36,372 bases of DNA, taken from assembly GCA_947492135.1 (NCBI GenBank), contig CANLQR010000012.1:1-36372 (forward strand), read 5' to 3'. The DNA is from Deltaproteobacteria bacterium (lineage in GTDB: Bacteria > Myxococcota_A > Polyangia > Nannocystales > Nannocystaceae). Of the stretch, positions 14,939-23,083 are shown one piece after another (the first letter of the stretch is position 1; every line of letters begins with the position of its first letter). The notes under the pieces are model-generated. The model did not search any database. It saw only the letters and a program-made list of their open reading frames with translations, and had not been told where the DNA came from. A program made the position numbers and the translations under genes.

Positions 14939-16091
14939 CGCCTTCGACTCCGGTGAGCGACGCGATGCCGTGACCGCGGGACTCGCCGCGCTCGGGCAAC
15001 CCGAGGGCCTGCGCGAAGACGATCACGCGCGGGGTATGTCGGTCCTCGCGGACTTTCGGGCCGCACGAGCTCGGCGTACGCGGGTGCGGACCGTCGCCGT
15101 GGTCGTGTGCTCGATGGCCGCCGCAGTGGCCCTGACGTGGTTGGTCGCGCCGCAGCTGCGCGCGCGGGGCTTCGAGGTCGACCAGGGCGAGTTTCTCGTG
15201 CAGCAGGCCCGCGTCGCGAGCGGATCGCAGGTCGCTGCGGGCGAGTGGCTCGAGCCCAACGCGGCGCGTGCCTGTGTTCGTGTGGCCACGCGAAGGGTCT
15301 GCGGCGAGCCCGGAGCGCGGCTGCGTGTGCTCGACGACCAGACCATCGAGCTCGGGCGTGGCCGTGTGAGCGCCGATGGGACCCTACGGGTCGTCACGCC
15401 GATCGGTGTGCTCGATGCCGGCGAAGGCGGTCTCGACCTCGCGCTCGACGACGATGGCCAATGGCTCACGATCGACGGTGCCAACGTCACGCTCACGCAA
15501 GACGGCAAGGCGACCGACTTGTCGGCGGGCGCTCGCGTGACCCATCTGGCAGTCGTGACCGAACGGTTCGCAGCTGCAACACCGGCCCAAGCGGCGCCGC
15601 GGGTCGAGCCCCAACCTGCCGCGCCCGCCGTTTCTGCGGCACCGGCACTCGAGGCTGCGGTCGCGCCTCAGGAGGTGCCGACCAAAGCGCGACCGGGTCG
15701 CGTGACCCCTGCGGTTGTCCTCTCGGCCGGCGACTTGTTGGCGGCCGCCCGCGAGCTCGCCGGTGGCGGCAAGCTTGCGGCGGCGGCGGCGGCCTACCAG
15801 AAGCTCCTCGATGCCTACCCAAGCTCGGGTGAGTCGCGCGCGGCGTTGGTCTCGCTGGGCCGTGTGCAAGCCGATCTCGGGCGCCATGCAGCCGCGCTCT
15901 CGGCGTTCACGCGCTACCTCGGTGGTGGGGCCGGGCCGCTTGCCGAGGAGGCGCACATGGGACGCATTGAAGCCTTGGATGCGCTCGGCCGCACCGCCGA
16001 TCGTGATCGTGCGATCGCGGGGCTCGAGGCCGCCCACCCACGCAGCGTGTACCTGACCAAAGCCCGCGCGCTCAAAGCCGTCGCGCCGTAG
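14931..16091 (+). CDS. FecR-domain anti-sigma regulator with C-terminal TPR
   Basis: 386 residues from the GTG at 14931 (GGAGG five bases upstream; GTG 14883 also in frame). Cytoplasmic N-terminal 50 residues, one membrane helix at about 53-72 (VRTVAVVVCSMAAAVALTWLV), then a periplasmic FecR domain (QGEFLVQQARVASGSQVAAG through LSAGARVTHLAVV). It continues through an Ala/Pro-rich linker (about 215-265) into TPR-type helices (LLAAARELAGGGKLAAAAAAY, EAHMGRIEALDALG). FecR proteins hold or activate their sigma partner in response to envelope signals; the TPR part could carry protein-protein sensing. Its stop lies 8 bases from the stop of the convergent lipoprotein gene. Confidence 0.85.
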   Translation: MSDAFDSGERRDAVTAGLAALGQPEGLREDDHARGMSVLADFRAARARRTRVRTVAVVVCSMAAAVALTWLVAPQLRARGFEVDQGEFLVQQARVASGSQVAAGEWLEPNAARACVRVATRRVCGEPGARLRVLDDQTIELGRGRVSADGTLRVVTPIGVLDAGEGGLDLALDDDGQWLTIDGANVTLTQDGKATDLSAGARVTHLAVVTERFAAATPAQAAPRVEPQPAAPAVSAAPALEAAVAPQEVPTKARPGRVTPAVVLSAGDLLAAARELAGGGKLAAAAAAYQKLLDAYPSSGESRAALVSLGRVQADLGRHAAALSAFTRYLGGGAGPLAEEAHMGRIEALDALGRTADRDRAIAGLEAAHPRSVYLTKARALKAVAP

Positions 16092-16099
16092 CGCTCGCG

Positions 16100-16822
16100 C
16101 TATTCAACGCAGACTTCGAAGTCGTCGACACCGATGCTCCCGCGCTCGGGATCATCGGCGGCGGTCTGCGCCATGATCAGCGCAGTGCTTTGGGCGAAGT
16201 CGGAGAGCTTGTCGCGCGAGGTCAAGGTGAAGAACGTTTGGCCGTCGTCCGAGACCTCGAAGTGCACGACGGCTCCCTCGGCGCGCATCTGAATCCACTC
16301 GGGATAGGTGGCTTTCGGAAAGTCCTCGCGGTACTGCTCGACCAGTCCAATCGCGGCGCTGATGCTGACCGAACCCCCGCTGAGTTGCATGGAAATCTCG
16401 GTGCCGGTCTCATCGCTGATCTTCAAGAACAGCAGCACCGGACGTGACACTGCCGGTGGGATCGGAACGCGCAAGCGAGCGTGTCCGGTGGTGAACGGAA
16501 ACACGTAGTTGTAGGCCCCGACGACGCCGGTGTCCCACAGGCCGAAGCTCGGCGGGGTCAGCTCGAGCAGCCCGCCGATCTCCGCAAGGGTCGAGTCCTG
16601 CTCCATCCAGGTGTTCCACAGCGGATCGATGGTGCCATTTTCGAAATCGTCGCTGAAGCAGCCGGGGCCGACGAAACCGGCGTCCTCCGGCGTGGTCGTG
16701 CTCGAGGATCCGCTCGCTGTCGAACTCGATGAACCGGCACCACTGCTGCCGCCGAAGTAGCCAACGATTTCGTCGCCACAACCCGGCGCGCCGACGAGCG
16801 CACACAGCATCGTCAAGGTCAT
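16100..16822 (-). CDS. Lipoprotein with lectin/LamG-like fold
   Basis: 240 residues from the ATG at 16822, which puts a lipoprotein signal directly at the N-terminus (MTLTMLCALVGAPGC, lipobox APGC). A Ser/Thr-rich linker (about 25-48) precedes a domain beginning CFSDDFENGTIDPLWNTW, typical of concanavalin-like jelly-roll domains (DUF1349/LamG style). It has strand-like elements YNYVFPF, HARLRVPIP, VLLFLKISDE, WIQMRAEGAVVHFEVSDDG and ends SIGVDDFEVCVE. Likely a surface carbohydrate- or protein-binding lipoprotein. Two Cys (after GPG and in the last residues) may close the domain. The frame is open further upstream, but those residues would bury the signal. Confidence 0.8.
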   Translation of the reverse strand: MTLTMLCALVGAPGCGDEIVGYFGGSSGAGSSSSTASGSSSTTTPEDAGFVGPGCFSDDFENGTIDPLWNTWMEQDSTLAEIGGLLELTPPSFGLWDTGVVGAYNYVFPFTTGHARLRVPIPPAVSRPVLLFLKISDETGTEISMQLSGGSVSISAAIGLVEQYREDFPKATYPEWIQMRAEGAVVHFEVSDDGQTFFTLTSRDKLSDFAQSTALIMAQTAADDPERGSIGVDDFEVCVE

Positions 16823-17062
16823 GCGCCAAGCCGCGTCCACGCGATCATCAGCATACACCAGCGGTTGGGCTCGCCACAGCCCCGCGGTGCGAGTTCCACG
16901 GGCGCCACGCGGGCCCCCGATACAAGAAGTGACGCTCACCGCCTCTCGGTTCACGGCTGCGATCATAAAAAATCCTCATGAGCCACACCCGGCAATTCCG
17001 CGCGGGGCTGGTGTCGAAGGCATGAGGGTCGATGACACCGCGTCGACCCGGAGGGTGAACTG

Positions 17063-18142
17063 TTGGCGACGTCACGAATGCGAGATGGGGAATATCGACC
17101 GCTGGGTTTCGCCGCAGAAGCAGTGGCGCTGCGGGCCGAGCGGCTGCGCCGCGAAGGACGGCACCTCGCCGCCGCACTCGAGTGGCGGGCGGTGGTTCGC
17201 ATCGATTCCAAGGATAGCTACGCCGCGCTGCGGTGGGCCGATAGCTGCATTCGCGGTGGGCAACGCGGGCGCGCGGCCGAGGCCTACCTGACGGCAGCGA
17301 CCATCTTCGCCGGCGCGGGCGAGCCGCGACGCGCCATGGTGCTGGCGCGGCGCGCGATGGAGATCGAACCGGCCGAGGTGATCAGCGCCCGCATCGGGAT
17401 CGTGGTGCATGCGTGCGGCCGCGAGGCCGAGGCCTTGTGCGAGACCGCGGCGCGGGCCCACGTCGCAGCAGGCCGCTTCGATCGCGCCCGCGAGCTGCGC
17501 GAGCTGCTGGTGGAGTGTGATCCCGGCAGCGTCACCAAAACCCTACTGGTCGCCGAGATCGAGCACGAGCACGGCGATCCCTCGCGCGCGGCCCACCAGC
17601 TGACTGCGGCCGCGTCGCGCATGCACGCCACGGGTCGTACCGGCGAGTACGTACGGATTGCAGAGACGATGCTCGCCCACGGGCGGCATGACCCCGAGAC
17701 CACGTTGGAGCTGGTGCGTATCTACCTTCGCCGCGGCCAGGCAGCCGCAGCGGTGACGAAGCTCGAGCTGTTGCTGCGACATGCGCCCGCTCGACTCGAG
17801 ATCGTCGAGCTCCTGGTTCGCTGCCATGCGGCACTGGGTGACACCGCCGCGGCGCTGCGCCTGCTGGAGAACACCCTGCGTCGTCGCGGTCACGACGAGA
17901 TCACGCTGGGTCGGCTGTGCGAGCGGGCCGAGGCCTTCGACAGCCGCGATCCCGGGTTTGCGGCGGCGGTCCGTCTGCTGCGCAACCGGCCCATGCCGGT
18001 GCACCGCTCACCGCCACCTCCGCCACTGTGGGCCCGGTCTGGGCGCGGGGTGCCGTGCGAGCCGAGCGTGGTCGAGCTGCAGCCCTCAGACGCGGTCAAT
18101 CCACCGCCGCCCGCTTGGCATCCACGGCAATCAGGCCACTGA
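17063..18142 (+). CDS. TPR-type repeat protein
   Basis: 359 residues. Almost entirely helix pairs with the small/large residue spacing of tetratricopeptide repeats: AAALEWRAVVRIDSKDSYAAL, RAAEAYLTAATIFAGAG, RAMVLARRAMEIEP, RAHVAAGRFDRARELRELLVE, LVRIYLRRGQAAAAVTKLELL, LVRCHAALGDTAAALRLLE. The last 55 residues are Pro/Arg-rich and disordered. No signal peptide, so cytoplasmic; a scaffold role is inferred. The start is a TTG with GGAGG eight bases upstream; an ATG five codons later (17078) is the alternative. It is transcribed towards the GT-C gene, and their convergent junction contains the long hexamer repeat. Confidence 0.8.
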   Translation: MATSRMRDGEYRPLGFAAEAVALRAERLRREGRHLAAALEWRAVVRIDSKDSYAALRWADSCIRGGQRGRAAEAYLTAATIFAGAGEPRRAMVLARRAMEIEPAEVISARIGIVVHACGREAEALCETAARAHVAAGRFDRARELRELLVECDPGSVTKTLLVAEIEHEHGDPSRAAHQLTAAASRMHATGRTGEYVRIAETMLAHGRHDPETTLELVRIYLRRGQAAAAVTKLELLLRHAPARLEIVELLVRCHAALGDTAAALRLLENTLRRRGHDEITLGRLCERAEAFDSRDPGFAAAVRLLRNRPMPVHRSPPPPPLWARSGRGVPCEPSVVELQPSDAVNPPPPAWHPRQSGH

Positions 18143-18455
18143 CTCGCTCACGCGCAGCACGGGTCGTGGACGTGGACGTGGACGTGGACGTGGACGTGGA
18201 CGTGGTCGTGGACGTGGACGTGGTCGTGGTCGTGGTCGTGAACGTGGTCGTGTCCACAAGGAGCCCTTCCTCGGCAGGTCCTGATGCAACGACGTTCACC
18301 ACCACGGCCACGTCGGCCGGAGCGGAGGCGATCCCGGTCGGATGAAAGCACCGAGTCGAGCGGAACGATCTCCGATGCAACTTGCGACCGATTGACACCC
18401 GGGGCCTTGTTCGCGGAGGGGGATCGCAAGGGTGCGGCGCCGCGGAACCGACGCG
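18143..18455. other. Convergent intergenic region with hexamer repeat
   Basis: 313 bases between the stops of the TPR gene and the GT-C-like gene. A 90-bp tandem repeat fills 18163-18252. The remaining 200 bases hold no convincing gene: because the repeat unit is a multiple of three, all six frames stay open across it and give low-complexity Val-Asp, Thr-Ser or His-Val strings. Confidence 0.6.
18163..18252 (-). repeat. CACGWC hexamer tandem repeat, 15 units
   Basis: On the plus strand, fifteen consecutive hexamers: nine GACGTG/GTCGTG-type units rich in GACGTG, then a mixed tail with one AACGTG. Read on the minus strand it is CACGTC/CACGAC, the same unit as the 5-copy array at 6241-6270. Both arrays lie between convergent genes. 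Confidence 0.95.
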
Positions 18456-20342
18456 TCAGCGCAGGCCGCGGGGGATCTGCGGCGGATTGACCACCCTGGT
18501 TTCGCCGACCGGCGGCAACGCAAAGGGCTCGAGCCCCCGCGGCGTGGCGTCGAGGAACAGCAGGCTGGGATCCTCGAGCGGCACTCGAAACCGAAACAAC
18601 ACCGCCTGCGGGCCCTCGTCGTCCGTCGCGCGCAGCACCTTGGCCGAGAAGATCCCCACGTCGATCCGATCACCCGGCTGCAGTGCGTCACGCGGTGCGC
18701 GAAACAACGCCTCCTGGTAGTCGAGGTGCAGCGCAGGCCCGACCGCCGACAGCTCGATCGTGCGCGCGTCGAGTCTGCGGACCAGATGCCGACGCGTATC
18801 CATGACCAACGAGTGCCACGAGTCCGGCACCGGCCGTCCCACGAGATCCATGGTGGCGTAGCCATAGATCCCCGTGACCAGGTCGGGTGCCGCGAGCACG
18901 AACACATGCTTGCCCGTGAGGTCGCGGGCGTGGACCTCGGGGCTATCGAAGAAGTCGCGGTGGGCGTCGCGGACCTCCGCGAGGGCACCCAGCTGCATGC
19001 GGCCGAAGATCGCGTCGGAAACGAGATGCTCGAACGCGAGCGCCAACGCCAGCAGCGTGACGATGATGCGACGCACGAGCGACCCGGCGCCGCGCGGCCG
19101 GCCCGCCGCCGCGGCGCGCCACAAGCGAATCGCGACCAGTACCGTCATCGCGAAGAACGCAGCACCGGCGACACTGGGCACCAACAACGCGCGCGTGGCC
19201 GGAGGGATCGCTGCCAGTGGGACGAGGCCCACAATGCTGCCCCAGATCAGCACGACCAGGCCTCGACGCTCGCGACCGCGCAAGTACGGACGGCATAGCC
19301 ACCACGCACCTGCGGACATCACCGCGGTGATGCCACCCGCAAGCAAAGCGTGACGAACCGAGCGTCGAGGTGGATCGAACTCGACGCCGTCGAACAGCCA
19401 CGGCGGAATCCCGGTCCACTCGTAGCGCAGCCACAGACGCTCGGACTCGCCGGAGATGCCCGCGAAAACCTCTGCTGCCATACGGGTCACGCGGTTTCCG
19501 AGCTCGCCCACGAAGGTGCCGGGGTCGCTCATGGGGTCGACGTAGGTGGTCGCACCGTAGACGCCGCAGCCGATCACGAGGTAGGCGACCGCGAATCCGA
19601 CCGCCGCGAAGGCGGCGGGCCCGAGCGCCAGCACCCGCGTCCGCACGCCGCCACGCCCGACCACGAGCTCCCACGCCGCCACCAAGGGCACCACGCTGAT
19701 GGCGTATTCGCCGGCCGCGAACGCGGTGATCCACAGCGCGCCTTCGATCGCGACCGCCCCGCGGATCGGCCTCGCGGCTCGCCGCCGGCGGATGTGGACC
19801 GACAGCGCGAGCAGGCCGAACGTCGCGGAGATCATCGCGCAGCGGTTGGCCAGCCAGCCGACCGTCCATGACAACGGTTCGTCGACCGCAAACGCCAGCA
19901 GCGCCAGCAGTGCGAGTCGACGCCCGACCAGGTCGATCAACACCCGGGCCACAGCTCCGAGCAGCGCGGTCATCCATAACAGCGAGTGAACGTGCGGCCA
20001 TGGCGAGTTGCGGGGCAGCACCGCCATGTCGAACCACACCAGCGCGCTCGACAGCGGGCGCAGGTGGGCGAAACGAAAGTGCGGCACCGTCCACCATGGC
20101 AGCGCGCCTTTGTGCGCGAGCATGGCCGTGTTCTCGGGGTCCTCGAGGGCGAAGAAGTACAGACCCAGCGGTGACTTGGGGCCGAACAATCCGTCGACGT
20201 AAGCGAGCTGGAACAGATCGTCGGCCAACGGGCCGAGCGACAGCGCCGGTAGATAGAACACCACCGCGGCCGCGACGATGGCGCCAAACCATAACCGCTG
20301 CGCGAGCTGGACCCGCTGGACCCGCTGCAGCCGCGCGCTCAC
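18456..20342 (-). CDS. GT-C-like polytopic membrane glycosyltransferase
   Basis: 628 residues with about ten membrane helices in the first 480 and a soluble periplasmic C-terminal domain. The first loop after helix 1 reads LGPLADDLFQLAYVD, with D41-D42 in the place of the catalytic Asp pair of GT-C enzymes, which use polyprenyl-phosphate sugars. Later helices include LLGAVARVLIDLVGRRLALL and LVVLIWGSIVGLVPLAAIPP. Family-level call only; no named enzyme. The start is the GTG at 20342, which overlaps the UbiA stop as GTGA and has GGAG six bases upstream; earlier in-frame starts (for example ATG 20411) would run inside UbiA. Third gene of the sulfotransferase/UbiA operon. Confidence 0.78.
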   Translation of the reverse strand: MSARLQRVQRVQLAQRLWFGAIVAAAVVFYLPALSLGPLADDLFQLAYVDGLFGPKSPLGLYFFALEDPENTAMLAHKGALPWWTVPHFRFAHLRPLSSALVWFDMAVLPRNSPWPHVHSLLWMTALLGAVARVLIDLVGRRLALLALLAFAVDEPLSWTVGWLANRCAMISATFGLLALSVHIRRRRAARPIRGAVAIEGALWITAFAAGEYAISVVPLVAAWELVVGRGGVRTRVLALGPAAFAAVGFAVAYLVIGCGVYGATTYVDPMSDPGTFVGELGNRVTRMAAEVFAGISGESERLWLRYEWTGIPPWLFDGVEFDPPRRSVRHALLAGGITAVMSAGAWWLCRPYLRGRERRGLVVLIWGSIVGLVPLAAIPPATRALLVPSVAGAAFFAMTVLVAIRLWRAAAAGRPRGAGSLVRRIIVTLLALALAFEHLVSDAIFGRMQLGALAEVRDAHRDFFDSPEVHARDLTGKHVFVLAAPDLVTGIYGYATMDLVGRPVPDSWHSLVMDTRRHLVRRLDARTIELSAVGPALHLDYQEALFRAPRDALQPGDRIDVGIFSAKVLRATDDEGPQAVLFRFRVPLEDPSLLFLDATPRGLEPFALPPVGETRVVNPPQIPRGLR

Positions 20343-21145
20343 CCGCCGCTCCACACCGAGTAGCACGCGAGCACGAAGCTCAGGCCACACAGCACGCGCA
20401 ACCGATTCCATAGCGCGAGCGGAGCGGCGTCGCCGACCTTCCACAAGGCGGCCAGGGCTGCCGGTATGGCGACCCACAGACCAAACGCCCACGCGGTGTG
20501 CACGGCCGCGAGCAAGGCTATCCCGCGAACCAGCGCGAGCGTGGGCGCGCGGCCCCAGACGACCGCCGTGGTGCGGACGCCACGGGCCTTGTCGTCGTCG
20601 AGATCACGCAGCACTTGGACCGACTCGAACACGCCGGAGAACAACCCCAGCATGATCAGCAGCGGCATTGCGGTTTCGATCGCAGCTGGCGGCACGCCCA
20701 CCATCGGCATTGCCATGCCCCACGCCATCATGGCGAGCACGTCGACCACCGGGCGCCGCTTGAGCACGACCGAATATGCCCAGCACACCCCACCGCCCAG
20801 CCATAACGGGATCCACAAGCCGCCGCCAAACCACGCCGCGATGACGCCGAGCACCACCACAGCGCCAAGCTGGGCGCGAACCGCCGCCGCGCGGTGGGCC
20901 ATCAGAAACGCCGTCTTGTCGTGCTCGCGCCCCGCCGCCTCGAGGTCCGCGTCGCCATCGACGTAGTCGTTGTTCAGGTAGACCAGTACGTTGAGCAGCA
21001 GCCCGAAACCCAAGCGCACCGCGATCTCGCCGACGGGCAGGTGCAGCGCGATCGCGATCGCCACCGCGCCCCCGAGGTTGGCCATCTCGAACCGACGCAA
21101 TCGGTACGAGGCCACGTCAGCGAGGATCTGCAATTCTGCGCGCAA
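20339..21145 (-). CDS. UbiA-family prenyltransferase
   Basis: 268 residues, about eight membrane helices. Both Asp-rich motifs of the family are present: NDYVDGDAD (N59, D60, D63, D67; the NDxxDxxxD motif that binds prenyl diphosphate through Mg2+) and RDLDDDKARG (181-189). Members attach prenyl chains to aromatic rings, glycerol phosphate, haem or phosphoribose; substrate undecided here. Gene order with a GT-C-like enzyme recalls the decaprenyl-phosphoribose synthase type, which supplies lipid-linked sugar to GT-C enzymes, but this is inference. The start is a TTG with no strong ribosome binding site; TTG 21133 is possible. The downstream gene starts within its stop codon. Confidence 0.88.
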   Translation of the reverse strand: MRAELQILADVASYRLRRFEMANLGGAVAIAIALHLPVGEIAVRLGFGLLLNVLVYLNNDYVDGDADLEAAGREHDKTAFLMAHRAAAVRAQLGAVVVLGVIAAWFGGGLWIPLWLGGGVCWAYSVVLKRRPVVDVLAMMAWGMAMPMVGVPPAAIETAMPLLIMLGLFSGVFESVQVLRDLDDDKARGVRTTAVVWGRAPTLALVRGIALLAAVHTAWAFGLWVAIPAALAALWKVGDAAPLALWNRLRVLCGLSFVLACYSVWSGG

Positions 21146-21214
21146 ACGACGGGCCTGGGGCGGGCGCTTTTCTGGCGAGATGGTCCCACGATCAGGGGCC
21201 CGCGTACCAGACCC

Positions 21215-22075
21215 TTACCACGAAGGCTGCTGGTGGACGTCGTCCTCGAGCTCGCCGGCTCCGTCGCCGCCGCCCTTGCGCCGGCGCTGCTTGGCGGCTT
21301 CTGCCAGCTCGCGCTGGGCGACGGCGATGCGGGGCCCGAGGATCCGGTTGGTGTCGTTGAGCTTGCCGATCAGCTCGGGCGTGATGGGGTGGCGTTCGTC
21401 GACCGCGGCGTAGAGGATGTCGAAGACCTCTGCGATTGCCGGCTCGACCGAGCTCGACTCGGGCCGGACCTGGGTCCGATTGCCGGGCTTGACGGCCGTC
21501 AAGGCGGCCACGGGGTCGCCGCGTCCCAGCCACTTCATGGTCTCGGTGATGACCTTCTCGGGGTCCTTCAAGAGTCCATCGTAGGACTGCACATGCACGC
21601 GGTGCCGTCGGGTCACGATGTCGCGTACCAGCGTGAAGTTCTCGTGCCACCACTCGAGCACGGCGGGCATGCGAGGTGGCGCCGACGAGCCGGGATTGAT
21701 GGTCAGTCGATGCTCGTCTTCCATCGCATACAGGCGATCGAGCGAGCGCTCGTACTCGCGCCAGTGTCGCATCGTCGCGACGACGTGGCCGATGTACGCC
21801 CGATCGGTCCGAACCAGCCCAGGCACGAAGACCTTGACGATGTGATTTTCGACCTGTTCGGGGAAGAAGTAGTCACCCGTACGCGGATGGGGATTGGTGG
21901 CCCAGTAGATGCCACGGCGGAGGATCGACTCGTAGAACCCGTCGGGATTCGCATCCTTGATCGTGTCGGCCCACGTCCGTGGGAACGCCTCGCCAAAGGG
22001 CACGAAGCCCCCGGCGATCAGGATCTGCATCCACATCGAGGTCCCCGAGCGCTTGGTACCGGTGACGATGATCAT
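21215..22075 (-). CDS. Sulfotransferase family protein
   Basis: 286 residues from the ATG at 22075 (GGGAG four bases upstream). The protein begins at once with the PAPS 5'-phosphosulfate loop: MIIVTGTKRSGTSMWMQIL (TKRSGTSMW, residues 7-15). Further on, HVVATMRHWREYERSLDRL and RHRVHVQSYDGLLKDPEKVI fit the 3'-phosphate region, where an Arg and a Ser contact PAPS. The C-terminal 20 residues are Lys/Arg/Gly-rich and poorly ordered. It would move sulfate from PAPS to a carbohydrate, lipid or peptide. First gene of an apparent operon with the prenyltransferase (69-base gap) and the GT-C-like enzyme, pointing to sulfated envelope glycolipid or polysaccharide; the product is inferred. Confidence 0.85.
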   Translation of the reverse strand: MIIVTGTKRSGTSMWMQILIAGGFVPFGEAFPRTWADTIKDANPDGFYESILRRGIYWATNPHPRTGDYFFPEQVENHIVKVFVPGLVRTDRAYIGHVVATMRHWREYERSLDRLYAMEDEHRLTINPGSSAPPRMPAVLEWWHENFTLVRDIVTRRHRVHVQSYDGLLKDPEKVITETMKWLGRGDPVAALTAVKPGNRTQVRPESSSVEPAIAEVFDILYAAVDERHPITPELIGKLNDTNRILGPRIAVAQRELAEAAKQRRRKGGGDGAGELEDDVHQQPSW

Positions 22076-22106
22076 TGTGCTCCCACAGTGCCGACCCACA
22101 ATCCGA

Positions 22107-22928
22107 TTAGAACGGGCACGGGATCGGGACGAACGGGCTCATGAACGGGAACGCACCCTGCTGGTACGAATAATACTGGTTGGTGAGCAACACCCAGTGC
22201 TCGGCGATGGCATCGAGGCCCTCGCCATCGAGGTCGGAGATGCCCGGCCCGTTGTTCGAGTAGTGCAGGAAGAGCGCGGCCACGTCGGCGCCATTGTTCA
22301 GTCGATCGGCCAGTTGCTGGCAGATGTTCGAGGTCATCGCCTGATCGAGCGAGAGCAGCACGCGGTCCGCGTAGGGGCTGTTGGTGACGCTCACCACGTT
22401 GACGTTGGGGCCCGCTGGCGTATAGCACCACTCGTTGCATTCCTCGCCGGTGGTGTAGTCGCCGTAGCAGTACTCCATGCAGACCTCTTCGCCGTTCCAG
22501 CGGCCGAGGTCCGAGTACCAGGTGGCTTCGGAGTAGTACGCGTTGGAGAACGTCGCCGAGAGTCGGAACTTCTTGGTGTCGATGGCGCCGATCGCCGCGA
22601 TGGGCTCGCTGAAGAACAGCTCGACCGTGTAGGCGTCGAGGACCTGGGCGTTGATCAGCTGCGGCGGTCCCGGCAGCGGGATGGTCCCCGTCGGATCGAC
22701 GGTCGGATCGACGGTCGGATCGACCGTGGGGTCGCTGGTGGGATTGCCCGACGGGTCGCTGGGGTTCGAGGTCGGATCGCCGGTCGGATCGGAGGGGTTG
22801 GACCCGGTCGGGTCGGAATCGGTGCCGCCGGCGTCGTCCAGGCCCAGCACCCTGGGCCCACACCCGAGCACGAGCGTACCGGTCGCCACCAGCAAAGGAA
22901 CGTGACGCTTTAGACTCAACCTAACCAT
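22107..22928 (-). CDS. Lipoprotein with DPT-repeat linker
   Basis: 273 residues. Signal MVRLSLKRHVPLLVATGTLVLGC with lipobox LVLGC. The linker (residues 30-80) is made of Asp-Pro-Thr/Ser repeats, including a run of DPTVDPTVDPT from a perfect 12-bp DNA repeat. The body starts with INAQVLDAYTVELFFSEPI, a bacterial Ig-like/SbsA-type strand pattern, and contains CMEYCYGDYTTGEECNEWCY, probably a small disulfide loop. It ends in PIPCPF. A surface lipoprotein of unknown role. Its stop is 31 bases before the sulfotransferase start, so read-through into that operon is possible. Divergent from the next lipoprotein, with 155 bases between. Confidence 0.8.
   Translation of the reverse strand: MVRLSLKRHVPLLVATGTLVLGCGPRVLGLDDAGGTDSDPTGSNPSDPTGDPTSNPSDPSGNPTSDPTVDPTVDPTVDPTGTIPLPGPPQLINAQVLDAYTVELFFSEPIAAIGAIDTKKFRLSATFSNAYYSEATWYSDLGRWNGEEVCMEYCYGDYTTGEECNEWCYTPAGPNVNVVSVTNSPYADRVLLSLDQAMTSNICQQLADRLNNGADVAALFLHYSNNGPGISDLDGEGLDAIAEHWVLLTNQYYSYQQGAFPFMSPFVPIPCPF
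22690..22725 (+). repeat. 12-bp in-frame tandem repeat, 3 copies
   Basis: Three copies of GTCGGATCGACS inside the linker of the lipoprotein at 22107-22928, encoding repeated Val-Asp-Pro-Thr on the minus strand. Copy-number change would lengthen or shorten the linker without shifting the frame. Confidence 0.85.
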
Positions 22929-23083
22929 ACGAGTTCTAGTAGCGTTTCAGATGGACCCATGCCGGTCAAGTCGCGTGCCATTGTTCGCAGGCAAAGGGCG
23001 GCGGCTCGGCGCCGATCGCGGTGTTTCGATGACCCGGGTGTTCGTGCGAAGGTCGGCTTGGGACGACCGCGGGCGGAGACAAC

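Noticed and set aside
18148-18429. His-rich minus-strand frame across the hexamer repeat
   Set aside because: The His/Val string comes from the repeat itself; flanking codons show no coding bias and there is no start with a ribosome site. The genuine His-rich gene is at 31967-32644.
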